Positions 22,491 to 33,924 of a DNA stretch of 64,000 nucleotides are shown here, piece after piece. The stretch's first letter is position 1; every line of letters starts with the position of its first letter. The notes beneath the pieces are model-generated. The model ran no database searches and was not told where the DNA came from. It saw only the letters and a list, made by a program, of their open reading frames with translations. The DNA is from Zantedeschia hybrid cultivar (lineage: Eukaryota; Streptophyta; Magnoliopsida; Alismatales; Araceae): assembly GCA_030544215.1 (NCBI GenBank), contig JARZZO010000006.1, forward strand, positions 50,940,501 to 51,004,500, written 5' to 3'. The translations under genes and the position numbers were made by a program.

Positions 22491-22895
22491 GCCAGAACTA
22501 CACTAATCCATGCCAGTAAAATGTGTTTACACTGCTAGATAGTCGGTTAATGCATACAGTTAGTATACTCGATGTAATGAGCTCTTCGTGACCGGATGGC
22601 ACTGCGTTGTGTGTCGTGCGACCGTGGACTTCCTCCGTGACCAGATCGCACCGTGCCGTGTTTTCTGTTTTCGGTGGACCTAGAGTGACAGTTGTAGCGT
22701 TCTACACCCTGTGTCGGTGCGGAGGGACACAGCACTGACGGGAGCAGTGGCGGGGTGACGCCTAGTAGAGAGGGTCACCTGGTGAACCCCGGGGTTAGCT
22801 AGCTTGTACCGGTGTCGGAGAGGTACCGTTGGAGTGTCACTCGTGCTGGGGGAAGGAGTAACCACCTGAGCCAGTTCGGCCGGAGTAGCCAGCGT

Positions 22896-23008
22896 GCTAT
22901 CCGAGGGGTTACTGTTTGGTCTCAGCGGGCCGGTGTTTGCTGAGGGAAGGAGTGACCGCCGAGGTGGCCCGTGAGCTATCCGAGGGGTTACTGTTTGGTC
23001 TCAGCGGG
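22896..23008. repeat. direct repeat in solo LTR, 79 bp period
   Basis: A 34 bp block beginning GCTATCCGAGGGG occurs at 22896-22929 and 22975-23008. Both lie in similar larger contexts, so this is a two-copy tandem duplication. It is also present in the second solo LTR (about 53522). Confidence 0.8.
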
Positions 23009-23621
23009 TCGTTGTGTTTCCCACTCTCGTTGTGGAATTGACATGTTTTAAGGATACGCCGAATTACGAGTTTCCTGATAGATTAGAGTTATGCATGTTA
23101 GTTATTCTTTGAATGCATGTGATTCTTATTGAGATGTAGGCTTGGAAATTATTGTCTCTTCATGGTTATTATATCCCTGCTGTACTTTCCACTTGTGGGT
23201 GTGTGTGTGTGGGCTGTGGGGATCGAAGGATCCCTACTGAGTCTTTTCGTTGAGACTCACCCCTGCGGCTTTCAGGTGAGGACTCCAGGCAGACCTAGCG
23301 AGGGTTGTGCGGCTGAGTGCTGAGCGTCGTCCACTGTTGTTCCGGGGTATGCCCCGATGTAGTTGTTATCTTTATTTCTGGCCTGTATGTATAATCATTT
23401 CTTTTCTGTTGGAGTATGTAATCATTTGCTGTATCGAGTCGCATTGTAATAACTTTTAATTTCGGCATTTTCCCTTCAATTCAATGCGATGTGAATGTTT
23501 AGCTTAGTTGATTATTTATTTCCCAGACTTACTCGGATCCTGGTTTGGTTACAAGTTAATGATTCGGTACCCATTTAGTAATCGGATCCCCGATTATAGG
23601 GTGGCGGGTCGTTACATATGA

Positions 23622-24428
23622 TGTGAACCAAAAGACCAATATGGTACTCAGATCAAAAGGTCATATTCATTTATTAACTTAATTCCCAAATTGTTCTTTA
23701 ATAATTTAACTTAAACCCATCGTGTTTGAACTTGTGTTTCCATTCGTGATCCCATTTGATGATTTGACCATTTAGTCAATTTAAGCCATTCCTCAAGTTT
23801 GGAGTACGCCTCTTTAGAAAGAAAGGAAGAATAAGTTTAGAAAGCCCATGAGAAGGTTCCGGAGACCTAAAAAGATATTCCTTTCCTACCCTAGTATCCG
23901 TTGGGGTTCGGTCATTTTCTTTCCGGGGTATTTATCGACCTTGCGTTCCCTTTCATTTCATTTCATGGCCTTGATGTAACGTTTGTAATGTAATGGCCTT
24001 TTGACATTTGGATTTTGCCTTTTGCTTTTGTTTTTCTATTCTTTTCTTTGGGACGGATCTCCCCCATTTTTTATGACGGCCTCCTACTAAGATGATGGGT
24101 ATTCTTGGTAGTCTATTCTAAGCCTCGTTCAGACATCATGGGCCGAGTGTAAAACCGAATTTTGCTTTAAAACGAATGACTTGTACTTTACACTTTTAGT
24201 CAAGCTTTCGGTATTATTTAAGACTTGGCATCTCTTGTTACTCACGAATCAAACGTGTCAGTGTGTGTAGTAATGGGTTCGAAATTAAATTGTTCAGACT
24301 AACAAGGAAATTTGAGTTTATAAATTTTCTGATTCCACTGGTCTTTGTACCATGCTGATTGACTCTTTAACCTAAGGGTAGTATTTCTTAAGATGTAAAC
24401 CATTCCAAGGGTGAGTTAGCTCTTCTCC
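23622..24428 (-). other. Tat1 3' non-coding region, right of solo LTR
   Basis: Between the integrase stop and the solo LTR. AT-rich, no convincing coding frame; long 3' non-coding regions of this kind are usual in Tat elements. Confidence 0.7.
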
Positions 24429-26126
24429 TTATGCATTGACAAGACGATAAGCATTACCAGGAAAAGCGTGCGATACAACATAAGGTCCTTCCCAGTTGGG
24501 TTGGAGCTTAGAACGCGTACCACCAGGTTTTACAAAAATCCTTTTGACGACCATTTCACCGACTTTGAACTTACGTTCAATGACTTTCTTTTGATAAAAA
24601 CGTGTTAGTCTATTTTGATAAACTTTCGCATGATTAGCAGCTGACCATCTTTTCTCGTCTAAGAATTCCAATTGAGCAAGGAATGCTGAACGGTGTTCAT
24701 CAATGGAGAATTCCTTGTTCAATTGTACTCTTAATGACGGTATGAGTATCTCATATGGGACTACCGCCTCCATTCCAAATGTTAAGGAATAAGGGGTTTG
24801 CCCAGTAGGCATGCGGATTGAAGTTCGGTAGGCCTATAGAGCCTCAACCAATTTTTCTGGCCAGTCTACGAATTTGTTAGATTTGCACGTCTTTTTGATG
24901 ATTTTTATCAAAGTCTTATTAGTTGCCTCTGCTTGGCCATTGCCTTGCGGATAATAAGGAGATGAATGATGCAATGCAATTCTATACCTGTTGCAGAGAT
25001 CTTTCAATTCTTGTGACACGAACTGCGGTCCGTTGTTGGTGACGATGGTGCTTGGAATTCCAAATCGGGTGATGATGTTCTTCATGATGAACTTGCAGAC
25101 GGTTGATGCTTTGACTTCCGTGTACGCTTCAGCTTCTGCCCACTTGGTGAAGCATTCCATTGCCGTGAGAATGAAAGACTTTTGCTTGATGTCGGAATCT
25201 GGATTACCAAGGGGTCCAATGATGTCGAAAGCCCACATGGAGAAAGGCCATGGGGAAGAAACAGGATGGGGTGAAGATGCAGGAGAATTGATTTTGTCGG
25301 CGTAAAGTTGGCACTTAGCACACCTACGGACATATCCTACACAGTCTTCTTCCATGGTTGGCCAGTATAATCCTTGTCTAAGGATCTTCTTTGCTAGCAT
25401 CTGTCCATTGACATGGCCACCACAAACTCCACTATGAGCTCCCTCCATAACCTTCCAAAGCTCATCTTCGTCTAGACATCTCAGAAGGACTCCATCAAAA
25501 CCTCTCTTGTACAATGCTCCTCCAACTAGGGTGTATCGTTGAGCAACTCTCCTGATAGCCCTTTTCTCCTCAATTGTAGCTTCCTTAGGATACGATTGAT
25601 CTTCACAATACTTAACAATTTCATAATACCATGGCTTCTGTTCATCATCCATCTCTTCTAACAGCTCCATTAACATAATTTCTCTTTTCTCGACAATATC
25701 TCCATCCCTGACTTTCTTCAGCAACTTCTCCTTAGTTCTAAGGAATGAAGGGTCTTTCACGGCGGGTGAAAGACGCCTATGAACTATGATTGATTCGGAT
25801 TGCTTGCTGATTGGAAAATCAAGAGAAGATGCAAGTTAAGCTAGAGCGTCAGCTAAGATGTTTTGATTCCTAGGGACATGGACAAAGATCAATTTCGTGA
25901 AAGGCTTTGAATATGCAGAAGTAAGTTCTTGATAAGGCTTGAGTTTGGGATCAAGAGTTCGATACTTGGTCAGCACTTGGCGAAGAATCAGTTGGCTATC
26001 ACCCACAATCCTGAGTTTAGTGGCACCATGAAAATGAGCAGCCTCGAGGCCAGCAAGGAGTGCCTCGTATTCAACTATATTGTTGGTGACTGGAAAGTCG
26101 AGCTGAAAAGCTTGTGGAATGGTGAC
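24429..26126 (-). pseudogene. Tat1 second RNase H (C-part) and integrase
   Basis: From 26126 leftward: the end of the second RNase H (NNIVEYEALLAGLEAAHF, GDSQLILRQ), then integrase with zinc-binding HNGH/CxxC-type text (GHVNGQMLAK to CAKCQL), core WAFDIIGPLGNPDSD, and QAEATNKTL. Stops: TAA at 25836-25838 and TAG at 24834-24836, the latter where TGG is conserved. The second catalytic Asp is Asn (TNNGPQF, codon 25035-25037), so the core triad is broken. The frame continues to the C-terminal RKFKVGEMV and NWEGPYVV text. Dead enzyme; it continues at 35481 beyond copia1. Confidence 0.9.
26122..26126. repeat. target site duplication GTGAC (left) of copia1
   Basis: Repeats 35476-35480; the Tat1 reading frame is continuous across the empty site. 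Confidence 0.95.
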
Positions 26127-27677
26127 TGTTGGGTTTTCTCGGTTTCTCCGGATCGCTCACGCAGCGGAAAATAAAATTTTACAGCGATCCGTTTCCCGTT
26201 TCGAAGAACTAAAATACGATAATCGGATTATCGAAGTTCTCACCGTGTGCGGATTCGAATCCACAGCCGTTCGGTTCCGTCGGTGTGACACCGCAAGCCG
26301 CGCAACTGCCCGGCCTCTAGCGAAGTCCACGCGATCCTCCCCGCGACGGATATCCTCGAGTTCGTCGTTCTTCGCAGCCCGCGAAGCCTCCGCTGGTCGC
26401 CGCAATGATCGCCGCAGTGCGCGGACGATTTCCCGTCGAACGGGATTCGGAGAAGCGGCGGAGTAGATCTGGATCTGCCTGGACTCCAGAGGAAGACAGA
26501 AACTGAGGAGGGGCGGCTAGGGTTAGCAGCAGCTTGGCCTGCTCAGCCCGTTCGCTATGTTTTATACTAACCGCGCGGTTTTTCATAAAAACCCCCGGTT
26601 TGTATAAAACCCACTTATTTATCCATCGCCTTGAGAATCATTTGCGTGTGACCCTCTAGGCCCAAGTACCAGTCTAGTTAATGGCCCAGTAAGCCCAGTG
26701 ACTCCTCACTGGCTTTATTAATTAATTAATAACCCTTTATTAATCAATTAATCAATCGAATTGATGTTGCACATCGAATTCGACCAGGCCTCCGATCGCG
26801 TTGGGTGACAAGCAACACCGCGTGAACCCGGAAGGTATTTGGGGTTAAGTAACCCACTCTTGGAACCTTTCTATCGACAGTTACCGCGTGGATATAATCC
26901 TTCATTCGTACAATGCTCTCGAGTCAACTCAGGGTACGGCGAGCTGTCAAACCCTAACCGGTCGACTCACTTGGATTGGATGCCGCTGATGAATATCGGA
27001 AAACTCCTTTCCCGATATTATCGTCCGCCCTGGCCAGGGACTTCCGCGCATCCTTCCTAGAGCATTCACTCTCTAAGTACCAAGAGCGAATGATTCCTTA
27101 TTGACACACAATTCCCTTCGACGGTATTCCGCTGCACCCAATCCTTGGCGTATTAGAATCCCGTGGCTAGAGATTCGTAGACCAAGGTCAAAGTACAGAA
27201 GTCCACCGCCAAGGTGTCCTTGATGTCTCAGGTCCGAGGACCATCCACGCAACTGCGACAATAGAATCAAGCTAGTTGACAGTGAGGTACAATACCATCC
27301 AACGATTCAGTCGGATCAGTTCAGTAAACTCATTCTCCAATGAGCACCTACACATTCGCCTTAGTGTCTCCACACAAATGACTTATGAGACCAGTCATCC
27401 TCATCATATGAGCAGGAGCAATCTGTACTAGTCTAACCGGATATCTGATGTCCTTCTCGGATATCCTCCGACTAGGAATGATTAAGAATATGTGTGTTTA
27501 AGTGATCAGTCTCATTAGTATGATCTCATCATAATCTGATCACCATAGCACATATTCACGGACTTCATTATGAAACGATAATTAACGCGATTTACACATA
27601 ATGAATATTATGCCATTTTATTAATAATGAACGAGATTTACATTGTTAGATTGGCTTGTAGGCCACCTAAACTAACA
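26127..27677 (-). repeat. copia1 3' LTR
   Basis: 1551 bp, ends TGTTGGGTTTTCTCGG and CACCTAAACTAACA. Minus-strand TATA motif GTATAAAA at 26560-26567. Confidence 0.95.
26560..26567 (-). promoter_or_regulatory. TATA box of copia1 3' LTR
   Basis: Minus-strand GTATAAAA within GGTTAGTATAAAACATAGC; equivalent at 34358-34365 in the 5' LTR. Confidence 0.55.
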
Positions 27678-27692
27678 ATCTCCCACTTGGAC
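27678..27692 (-). other. polypurine tract of copia1
   Basis: Minus-strand CCAAGTGGGAGAT lies directly before TGTTAGTTTAGG, the 3' LTR start. Confidence 0.8.
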
Positions 27693-30600
27693 TAAAGCCA
27701 ATCACCTTTATATAATAAGCCCATAGACTCTATGTGACGCTCAAACACAATTTGAGCCAACGGCTTTGTCAGTGGATCTGCTACATTGTCGACTGATGAA
27801 ACTCTTTCCACTACTACATCTCCTCTGGATATGATCTCTCTGATAAGGTGAAAGCGCCTCAGAATATACTTCGATTTCTGATGAGACCGTGGCTCTTTCG
27901 CTTTCGCAATCGCTCCATTGTTGTCGCACAACAGTGGAACAGGCTCAGAGATGCTGGGAACTACGCCGAGGTCGGTGATGAATTTCTTCAACCACACTGC
28001 TTCCTTGCCGGCTTCAGCTGCAGCGATGTACTCAGCTTCGGTCGTCGAATCTGCAGTGGTTACTTGCTTGGAACTCTTCCAGCACACTGCCCCACCGTTC
28101 AAAGTAAACACGAATCCAGATGTTGACTTGTTATCATCTGGATCTGACTGGAAACTCGAGTCAGTAAAGCCTCGCAGTTTCAAGTCACCTCCTCCATAGA
28201 CAAGAAACATATCCTTAGTTCTTCTTAAGTACTTAAGGATGCATTTCACTGCCTTCCAGTGCTCTTCGCCTGGATCAGCCTGAAATCTGCTCGTAACACT
28301 TAGAGCAAATGCAACATCAGGCCGTGTACATAGCATGGCATACATGATAGATCCTATGGCAGAGGCATAGGGTATTCTATCCATGAATGCCCTCTCATCA
28401 GGAGTCTTAGGAGACTGCTCCTTTGAGAGATTGATTCCATGTCTCATCGGTATGAAACCTCTCTTGGAATTTTCCAGGCCAAACCTTTTGACTATGGTAT
28501 CTATGTACAAGGATTGGGTCATTCCAAGCATCCTCTTTGATCTATCTCTATAGATCCGTATTCCCAATATGTAGGATGCTTCTCCCAAATCCTTCATGGA
28601 GAAGTTTTTCGATAGCCAGACCTTTACTGATGACATCATAGCTACATCTTTCCCAATGATTAGTATGTCATCTACGTAAAGAACTAGAAAAGTGACTGCA
28701 CTCCCACTGGTCTTCTTGTACACATAAGGCTCATCTTCATTTTTAATGAAGTCATAAGACTTGACAGCCTCGTCAAATCTTATGTTCCAGCTCCGGGAAG
28801 CTTGCTTCAGTCCATAAATGGACCTCTGAAGCTTGCACACTTTATCTGGAGATTCTTTGGATGTGAAACCTTCAGGTTGTATCATATACACCTCTTCCTC
28901 AAGATTACCATTGAGGAAGGCAGTCTTCACATCCATCTGTCAGATTTCATAATCAAAATGTGCAGCAATGGCGAGCAGAACTCTGATCGACTTTATCATG
29001 GCAACTGATGAGAAAGTCTCGTCATAGTCAATTCCTTGCTTTTGACGATATCCCTTTGCCACCAACCTTGCCTTATAAGTGTCGATCCGTCCATCAGCAC
29101 CGATCTTTCTCTTAAAGATCCACTTGCAACCGATGGGTACAATACCCTCGGGCAAGTCCTCCAAGTTCCAAACTTGGTTGGTGTACATGGACTGGATTTC
29201 TGAGTTCATGGCTTCTCGTCATTTCCCGGCTTCTGGGCCTTCTATGGCCTCCTAGTAGGTTTTAGGATCATCATCCTCATTATATTCTACCTTAGACTCA
29301 CCTTCAGCGATATGTCCCACATATCGTTCGGGTAGTCTAGGTACTCTACCAGATCTACGAGGCTCATCTGTGTGTACCTGAACAGATTCAGGAACTGATA
29401 TCTCATCTGATGATAATGCAGCTGTTTGGGGATCTGGAACCTCTTCTAGTACTATTTTACTCCCACTGTCCTCCTGGAGAAGGTATTCCTCTTCCAGGAA
29501 GACAGCTTTCTTGGAGACAAACACCTTTTGTTCACCAGGATGGTAAAAATAGTATCCAAAGGTTTCCTTTGGATATCCCACAAACCTGCATTTATCAGTT
29601 CGTGATTCCAGCTTGTCCGGATCATGCCTCTTTACATGAGCAGGACAACCCCAGACTTTAACATGTTTAAATTCTGGTTTCCTGCCTTTCCATATCTCAT
29701 ATGGAGTAGAGGCCACAGACTTGCTGGGTACTCTGTTCAGTAGGTATGCTGCTGACTCTAGAGCATACCCCCAGAGGGACACTGGTAATCCCGAAAAGCT
29801 CATCATGGATCGCACCATGTCCAATAAGGTGCGGTTCCCCCTTTCTGATACACCATTCATATGTGGTGTATATGGAGGGGTCAGCTGAGAAAGGATACCA
29901 TTATCCTTTAAGAATTGTGTGAAATTAGTACTCAAGTATTCTCCTCCTCGATCTGATCGAAGAGCTTTAATACTCTTTCCTAACTGCTTCTCCACCTCAT
30001 TCTTGAACTCCTTAAACTTCTCAAGTGCTTCCGACTTGTACTTCATTAAGTACACGTAGCCGAATCTTGAGAAGTCATCGGTGAACGTAATGAAGTAAGA
30101 AAAGCCACCTTTGGCTTGGGTAGACATTGGACCACATACATCCGAATGTATTAGTTCCAAAATGTCCTTGGAACGTTCTCCATGTCTACTAAATGGAGAT
30201 TTTGCCATCTTTCCCATAAGGCAGGATTCACATGTTGCAAACGATTCATAATCGAATGATGTTAAGTAACCATGCTTGTGCAACTTTTGCAACCTGCTTT
30301 CGCCAATGTGCCCAAGTCTACAATGCCACATGTAGGCCTGGTTCACACAATTCTTACTCTTCTTAAGAGCATTATCAATCTGAAGATTGTAATGAGAAAC
30401 ATCTAATAGATATAGACCGTTGACTAAAGATGCCGAAGCTATTGATTTATTACCATAATAAATCGAACAACTTCTGTTCTCAATTGTCAACCTATATCCT
30501 ATCTTGTCCAAACAAGATATTGATATGATGTTCTTTATTATGCTAGGAACATAATAACAATCTTCCAATATTAAGGTGTCTCTCGATGGAAGCCTGAGGT

Positions 30601-31111
30601 TTGCTGTCCCAACATCAATCGCCGCAACTTTTGCGCCGTTTCCTAGCCTCAATTCCACCTCACCTTGTCTCAGCTTGCGCTTACTTGTCAGCATCTGCAC
30701 ATCATGGCAGATATGAGAGGCACATCCGGTATCCAATACCCAAGATGTGGAATCTCTAACTGACAAGTTCATATCTATCATATAGATATCTGAAGCTTCA
30801 CATAGCTTCACTCTTCCATGAGCTTTATCATCAAGGAACTCCTTGCAGTTCCTCTTCCAGTGACCATACTGCTTATAGTAGAAGCAGTCACCCTTCACTA
30901 CTCTTTTGCCTTTGTCCTTCGATCTTTTATCGTTAGCTGTCATCTGTGCTTCAGGGGCATCCAATGCCGATTCAGCAAGAGAATCAGCTCCAGGGACAAA
31001 GTCAATGCGCTCAGATCTGAAGACATTCTTCAGGTTTCTGAACCAATCTGAGTAGATCAGGTAAGTCAAAAGGGCATCAAGTATGCCACGGAGTGGGTTA
31101 TTCGATGACAT
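27692..31111 (-). pseudogene. copia1 gag-pol with gag deletion and three stops
   Basis: One reading frame of 1140 codons. Only a short Gag start remains (MSSNNPLRGILDALL, YSDWFRNL), joined in frame to the zinc-knuckle segment, so most of the ~300-residue Gag domain is missing. The knuckle itself is CFYYKQYGHWKRNC, with Tyr where the second Cys belongs. Then come protease (WVLDTGCASHICHD, D127), integrase (WHCRLGH, HSDVCGP, RSDRGGEY, SERGNRT; triad intact), RT (YVDDILIIG) and RNase H (TDSSFQSDPDDNKS, LCDNNGAIA). Stops: TAG 29252-29254, TGA 29219-29221, TGA 28940-28942, all explicable as C-to-T or G-to-A. Not functional. Confidence 0.93.
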
Positions 31112-31302
31112 AGTTCCTACAGGAGATAAGTAAAATCTATTTAGCAGATGTTCAATTATTAAAATTTAAAACAGGACATGGTCTTTTGTTCAAGTTTATC
31201 TCCCACTAATTTTCGACGGACTGTATAACCCTCAGTTATACAGAATGGGAGACGCCGACATTCTCCTAATGTGGATCAGAATCTCAATGACTTGCACTAC
31301 AG

Positions 31303-31608
31303 CCTTGTGGATAGCACAACAAACTGTAATACAATCAGAGAGCACCCAACTCATGGGACTTGCAACTCCTTGCAATATCTGATCATGGCTTCGGTCCCCA
31401 GAGATTTAATGGCCTTGGGGATAGCACAACAAACCATTAATCCTGGTCTAAGCTAACCATCATTACGCGACGAGCATAGATTTGCATGCAGCCCTTGTGG
31501 ATAGCACAACAAAGCTACATGGTTCCTCTACCCCGATCTATAGGCATCTAATGTCATTGCCACAGTTTCTCCTCCCAATTAAGCAGGCCTTGTGGATAGC
31601 ACAACAAA
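31303..31608 (-). repeat. four dispersed copies of a 21 bp leader motif
   Basis: TTGTGGATAGCACAAC-type copies at 31303, 31413 (one change), 31493 and 31588, spaced 110, 80 and 95 bp, with a weaker fifth near 31843. They lie 190-510 nt upstream of the gag start. Weaker forms occur in the copia2 leader (55434 and 55526), so the motif predates the split of the two families. Confidence 0.75.
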
Positions 31609-32439
31609 CCTGCCTAAAGTGATTTGAATCCTATGACTATAACGATGGTGGACCACGCGGTAAGTTCTTAACTACTCGCGTTCCGGCTTAGAGTTTAGCT
31701 GAGGGTATTTAGATAACTTTTCTCTTGGTCTCTCCTAGGTGATAGTATATAGATATATCGTATATATTTACTAAATACTATAACCTGCTTTGATTCATAA
31801 TCAAAAGAAATCAATGCATCTCATACATGTCTTTAGTGTGGTCATGGATAGCACAGTGGGTTTGACTGGAGCCAACAGTCAAACGCACACACATTCTAAT
31901 CATAACATTTACATTAGATAACCTGCAAACACATAGGCAAGAGATCTCCATCTTTTCGCCTTCCTGGTTGCAGTTGTGGATCGTCCTCGCTCTTTCCTCG
32001 GTTGCCTCCATCATATTACATTAATTCTAGAATTAACAAGTAAATTGAAGAAGGCCTTATGACGAGTACAAGAGAGAGAGGGAGGTAGAAATACATCGGA
32101 GTATGAGAGAGAGAGGTGCGCAGACCTCTATTTATTAACAATTAATAAACATCATACATCCACGATCCACACAAACCATTCATCTCATGAATAATAAATT
32201 AAGTGCATATCCATGACCACGGTGTGTTTTAGACATCCACACAAGATTCAGCGCATCACATGGCTAAAACAAATGAGTTTTCAAAATAAATAAGTTTTAG
32301 CTTTCTAAAAGCTGAGATCCAATCAAAATTGGCATTTGAATTTCGAAAACTCATTTTATTAACTTATCATGCAATTAAATCTAAATTTAAAAGCATTAAA
32401 CACACATCACATGCGCACACACTCCGAATTAATAATTCC

Positions 32440-32880
32440 AGATTATTCCATGCCTTTTAGAACAATTCTAATAATCTAACACTTAGATTAAACCCCATTC
32501 ATAATCTAACAATTAGACCATTAAATAACTAATCTAACTCTTAGACTAGTCCATCAAAGTTAATTAACAATTTAACACTTAAATTATTAATTAACTACTA
32601 ATCTAACTCTTAGATTAGTTAATCAATACATGTTAATCACTAATTTAACCATTAAACTAATAATTAACACTTATTAATTATCAACTATTAATCTAACTCT
32701 TAGATTATTAGCTTAATATTAATTATTAGATTAACACTTAAACTAATAACTAATAACTCTTAATTAAACCTTTAAATTAGTTAATTAAAACTAATTATCA
32801 ATTTAACATTTAAACTGACAATCAATTCCAGTTAACTAATAATTACTAACTTAACACTTAAGTTAGATTATTAAAATTAA
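32440..32880. repeat. AT-rich palindromic minisatellite in copia1 leader
   Basis: About ten copies of a short palindrome, best form AATCTAACTCTTAGATT (7 bp arms, 3 nt centre). Arms vary between copies but stay roughly complementary (AATTTAACACTTAAATT, CTTAACACTTAAG). Non-coding. Confidence 0.7.
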
Positions 32881-33194
32881 TTATTAATTTATTTAAATTA
32901 ATAATCAATTCCAATTATTAACAACACATTGTTAATTGAATGATTCATAATCATTATAGCCCAATTAAAATTAAGAATTAAATAATAATTACATATTCCA
33001 AAACAATTTTGAATTTATAATTAATACATAATTCTCAATTATAATTTTAATGTGCTAAGGTTTAATAAAATTAGGGTTTTAAATGGGGCAATAGGGATTG
33101 GGGTTGAAATGGGTAGAAGTTAATTGGGCCCAGCCCAACAACCTGAGCCATGGGTCGGCCTGGTTTGAACCAGGTCCGAACCCTGGCTCAGGGC

Positions 33195-33363
33195 TAGGGA
33201 TGGGAGGAAAGGGGACCGGCCGGTCCCGAGCCTGTTTGACCGGCCGGGCCGGACCGGGGGGCTAGGCCCAGCCAGGCCAAGCCCAGCCAGGCCAACCCCC
33301 CCGGTCCGGCCCGGCCGGTCAAACAGGCTCGGGACCGGCCGGTCCCCTTTCCTCCCATCCCTA
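33195..33363. repeat. GC-rich foldback element with 67 bp perfect arms
   Basis: Bases 33195-33261 are the exact reverse complement of 33297-33363, with a 35 bp centre that itself holds a short direct repeat (CCCAGCCAGGCCAA-like). It starts TAGGGATGGGAGG and ends CCTCCCATCCCTA. TAGGG ends and foldback form suggest a hAT-type snapback MITE, but I see no clear 8 bp target duplication. It would form a very stable hairpin in copia1 RNA. Confidence 0.85.
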
Positions 33364-33906
33364 ACCCGGCGCCTCCTCTAACAGAACCCTAGGTTCTGCA
33401 ACTGTTGCAGACGGCCGTGGAGGAGGGTGGCGCTAGGCAGCGCTGCCGGCGGTCGGCCCGTGACGCCGGCCGACGACCCCGACGCCGGCAGGGTTCTTGA
33501 CGCCGGCGAGGTCCCCTTATGCTTCTCCTTTTCGGATTTTTCCATAAACTACACATAAAACCGAATGAAGAAGAAGATAAGGCCCCATCTTCCGGCCACC
33601 ACCAGCATCCTCTCCAACGTCTGCCATGAGTCCGGTGAGGACCAGTGATACTTCCTTGATCATCCGAACTCCTGGCCCTCCTTCCCAACGTTTGGGATGC
33701 CCGAACAACAACGAAACGCACGCCGTTCTTCGTCCCACGAAGAAAATGAAAAACCCCCAAAATAATCTCAAAAAATCACGAAAAAATAATCAAATTATTT
33801 GTGTTCATCTTATGAACACGATTCCGTCATTTTAATCGGATTAAACGCATGGAATAACACAAGAAAAATTAATTTCGGAAACCGAAACGGGACGAGAAAC
33901 AGTGGA
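33364..33906 (-). other. copia1 leader proximal part
   Basis: GC-rich between 33364 and 33520, then mixed. Short frames exist on both strands but none resembles a known domain. No gene seen. Confidence 0.5.
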
Positions 33907-33923
33907 ACCTGGCTCTGATACCA
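33907..33923 (-). other. primer binding site of copia1, initiator tRNA-Met
   Basis: Minus-strand TGGTATCAGAGCCAGGT, one base from the LTR end at 33925. Confidence 0.92.
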
Positions 33924-33924
33924 C

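Larger units (their letters stand above)
21083..23616 (+). mobile_element. solo LTR, TR-GAG-related subfamily
   Basis: A 2534 bp unit from TGTAAGGACTGAGGC to GGCGGGTCGTTACA, flanked by TATGA at 21078-21082 and 23617-23621. No internal region, so it is the product of LTR-LTR recombination. It has the same plan as the TR-GAG LTRs (palindrome units, CACGTG at 21233, CT-rich leader at 21505-21610), but much of the sequence differs, e.g. the start GGCTTTCGGATCC. Nearly identical to 51709-54243. Confidence 0.95.

Noticed and set aside
22500..23330. ORFs in the distal half of the solo LTR (22547-22865, 23129-23323)
   Set aside because: Short, on both strands, not conserved in frame between LTR subfamilies.
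31303..31608. tRNA or snoRNA genes in the copia1 leader
   Set aside because: The repeated 21 bp motif lacks box A/B, C/D or H/ACA features.
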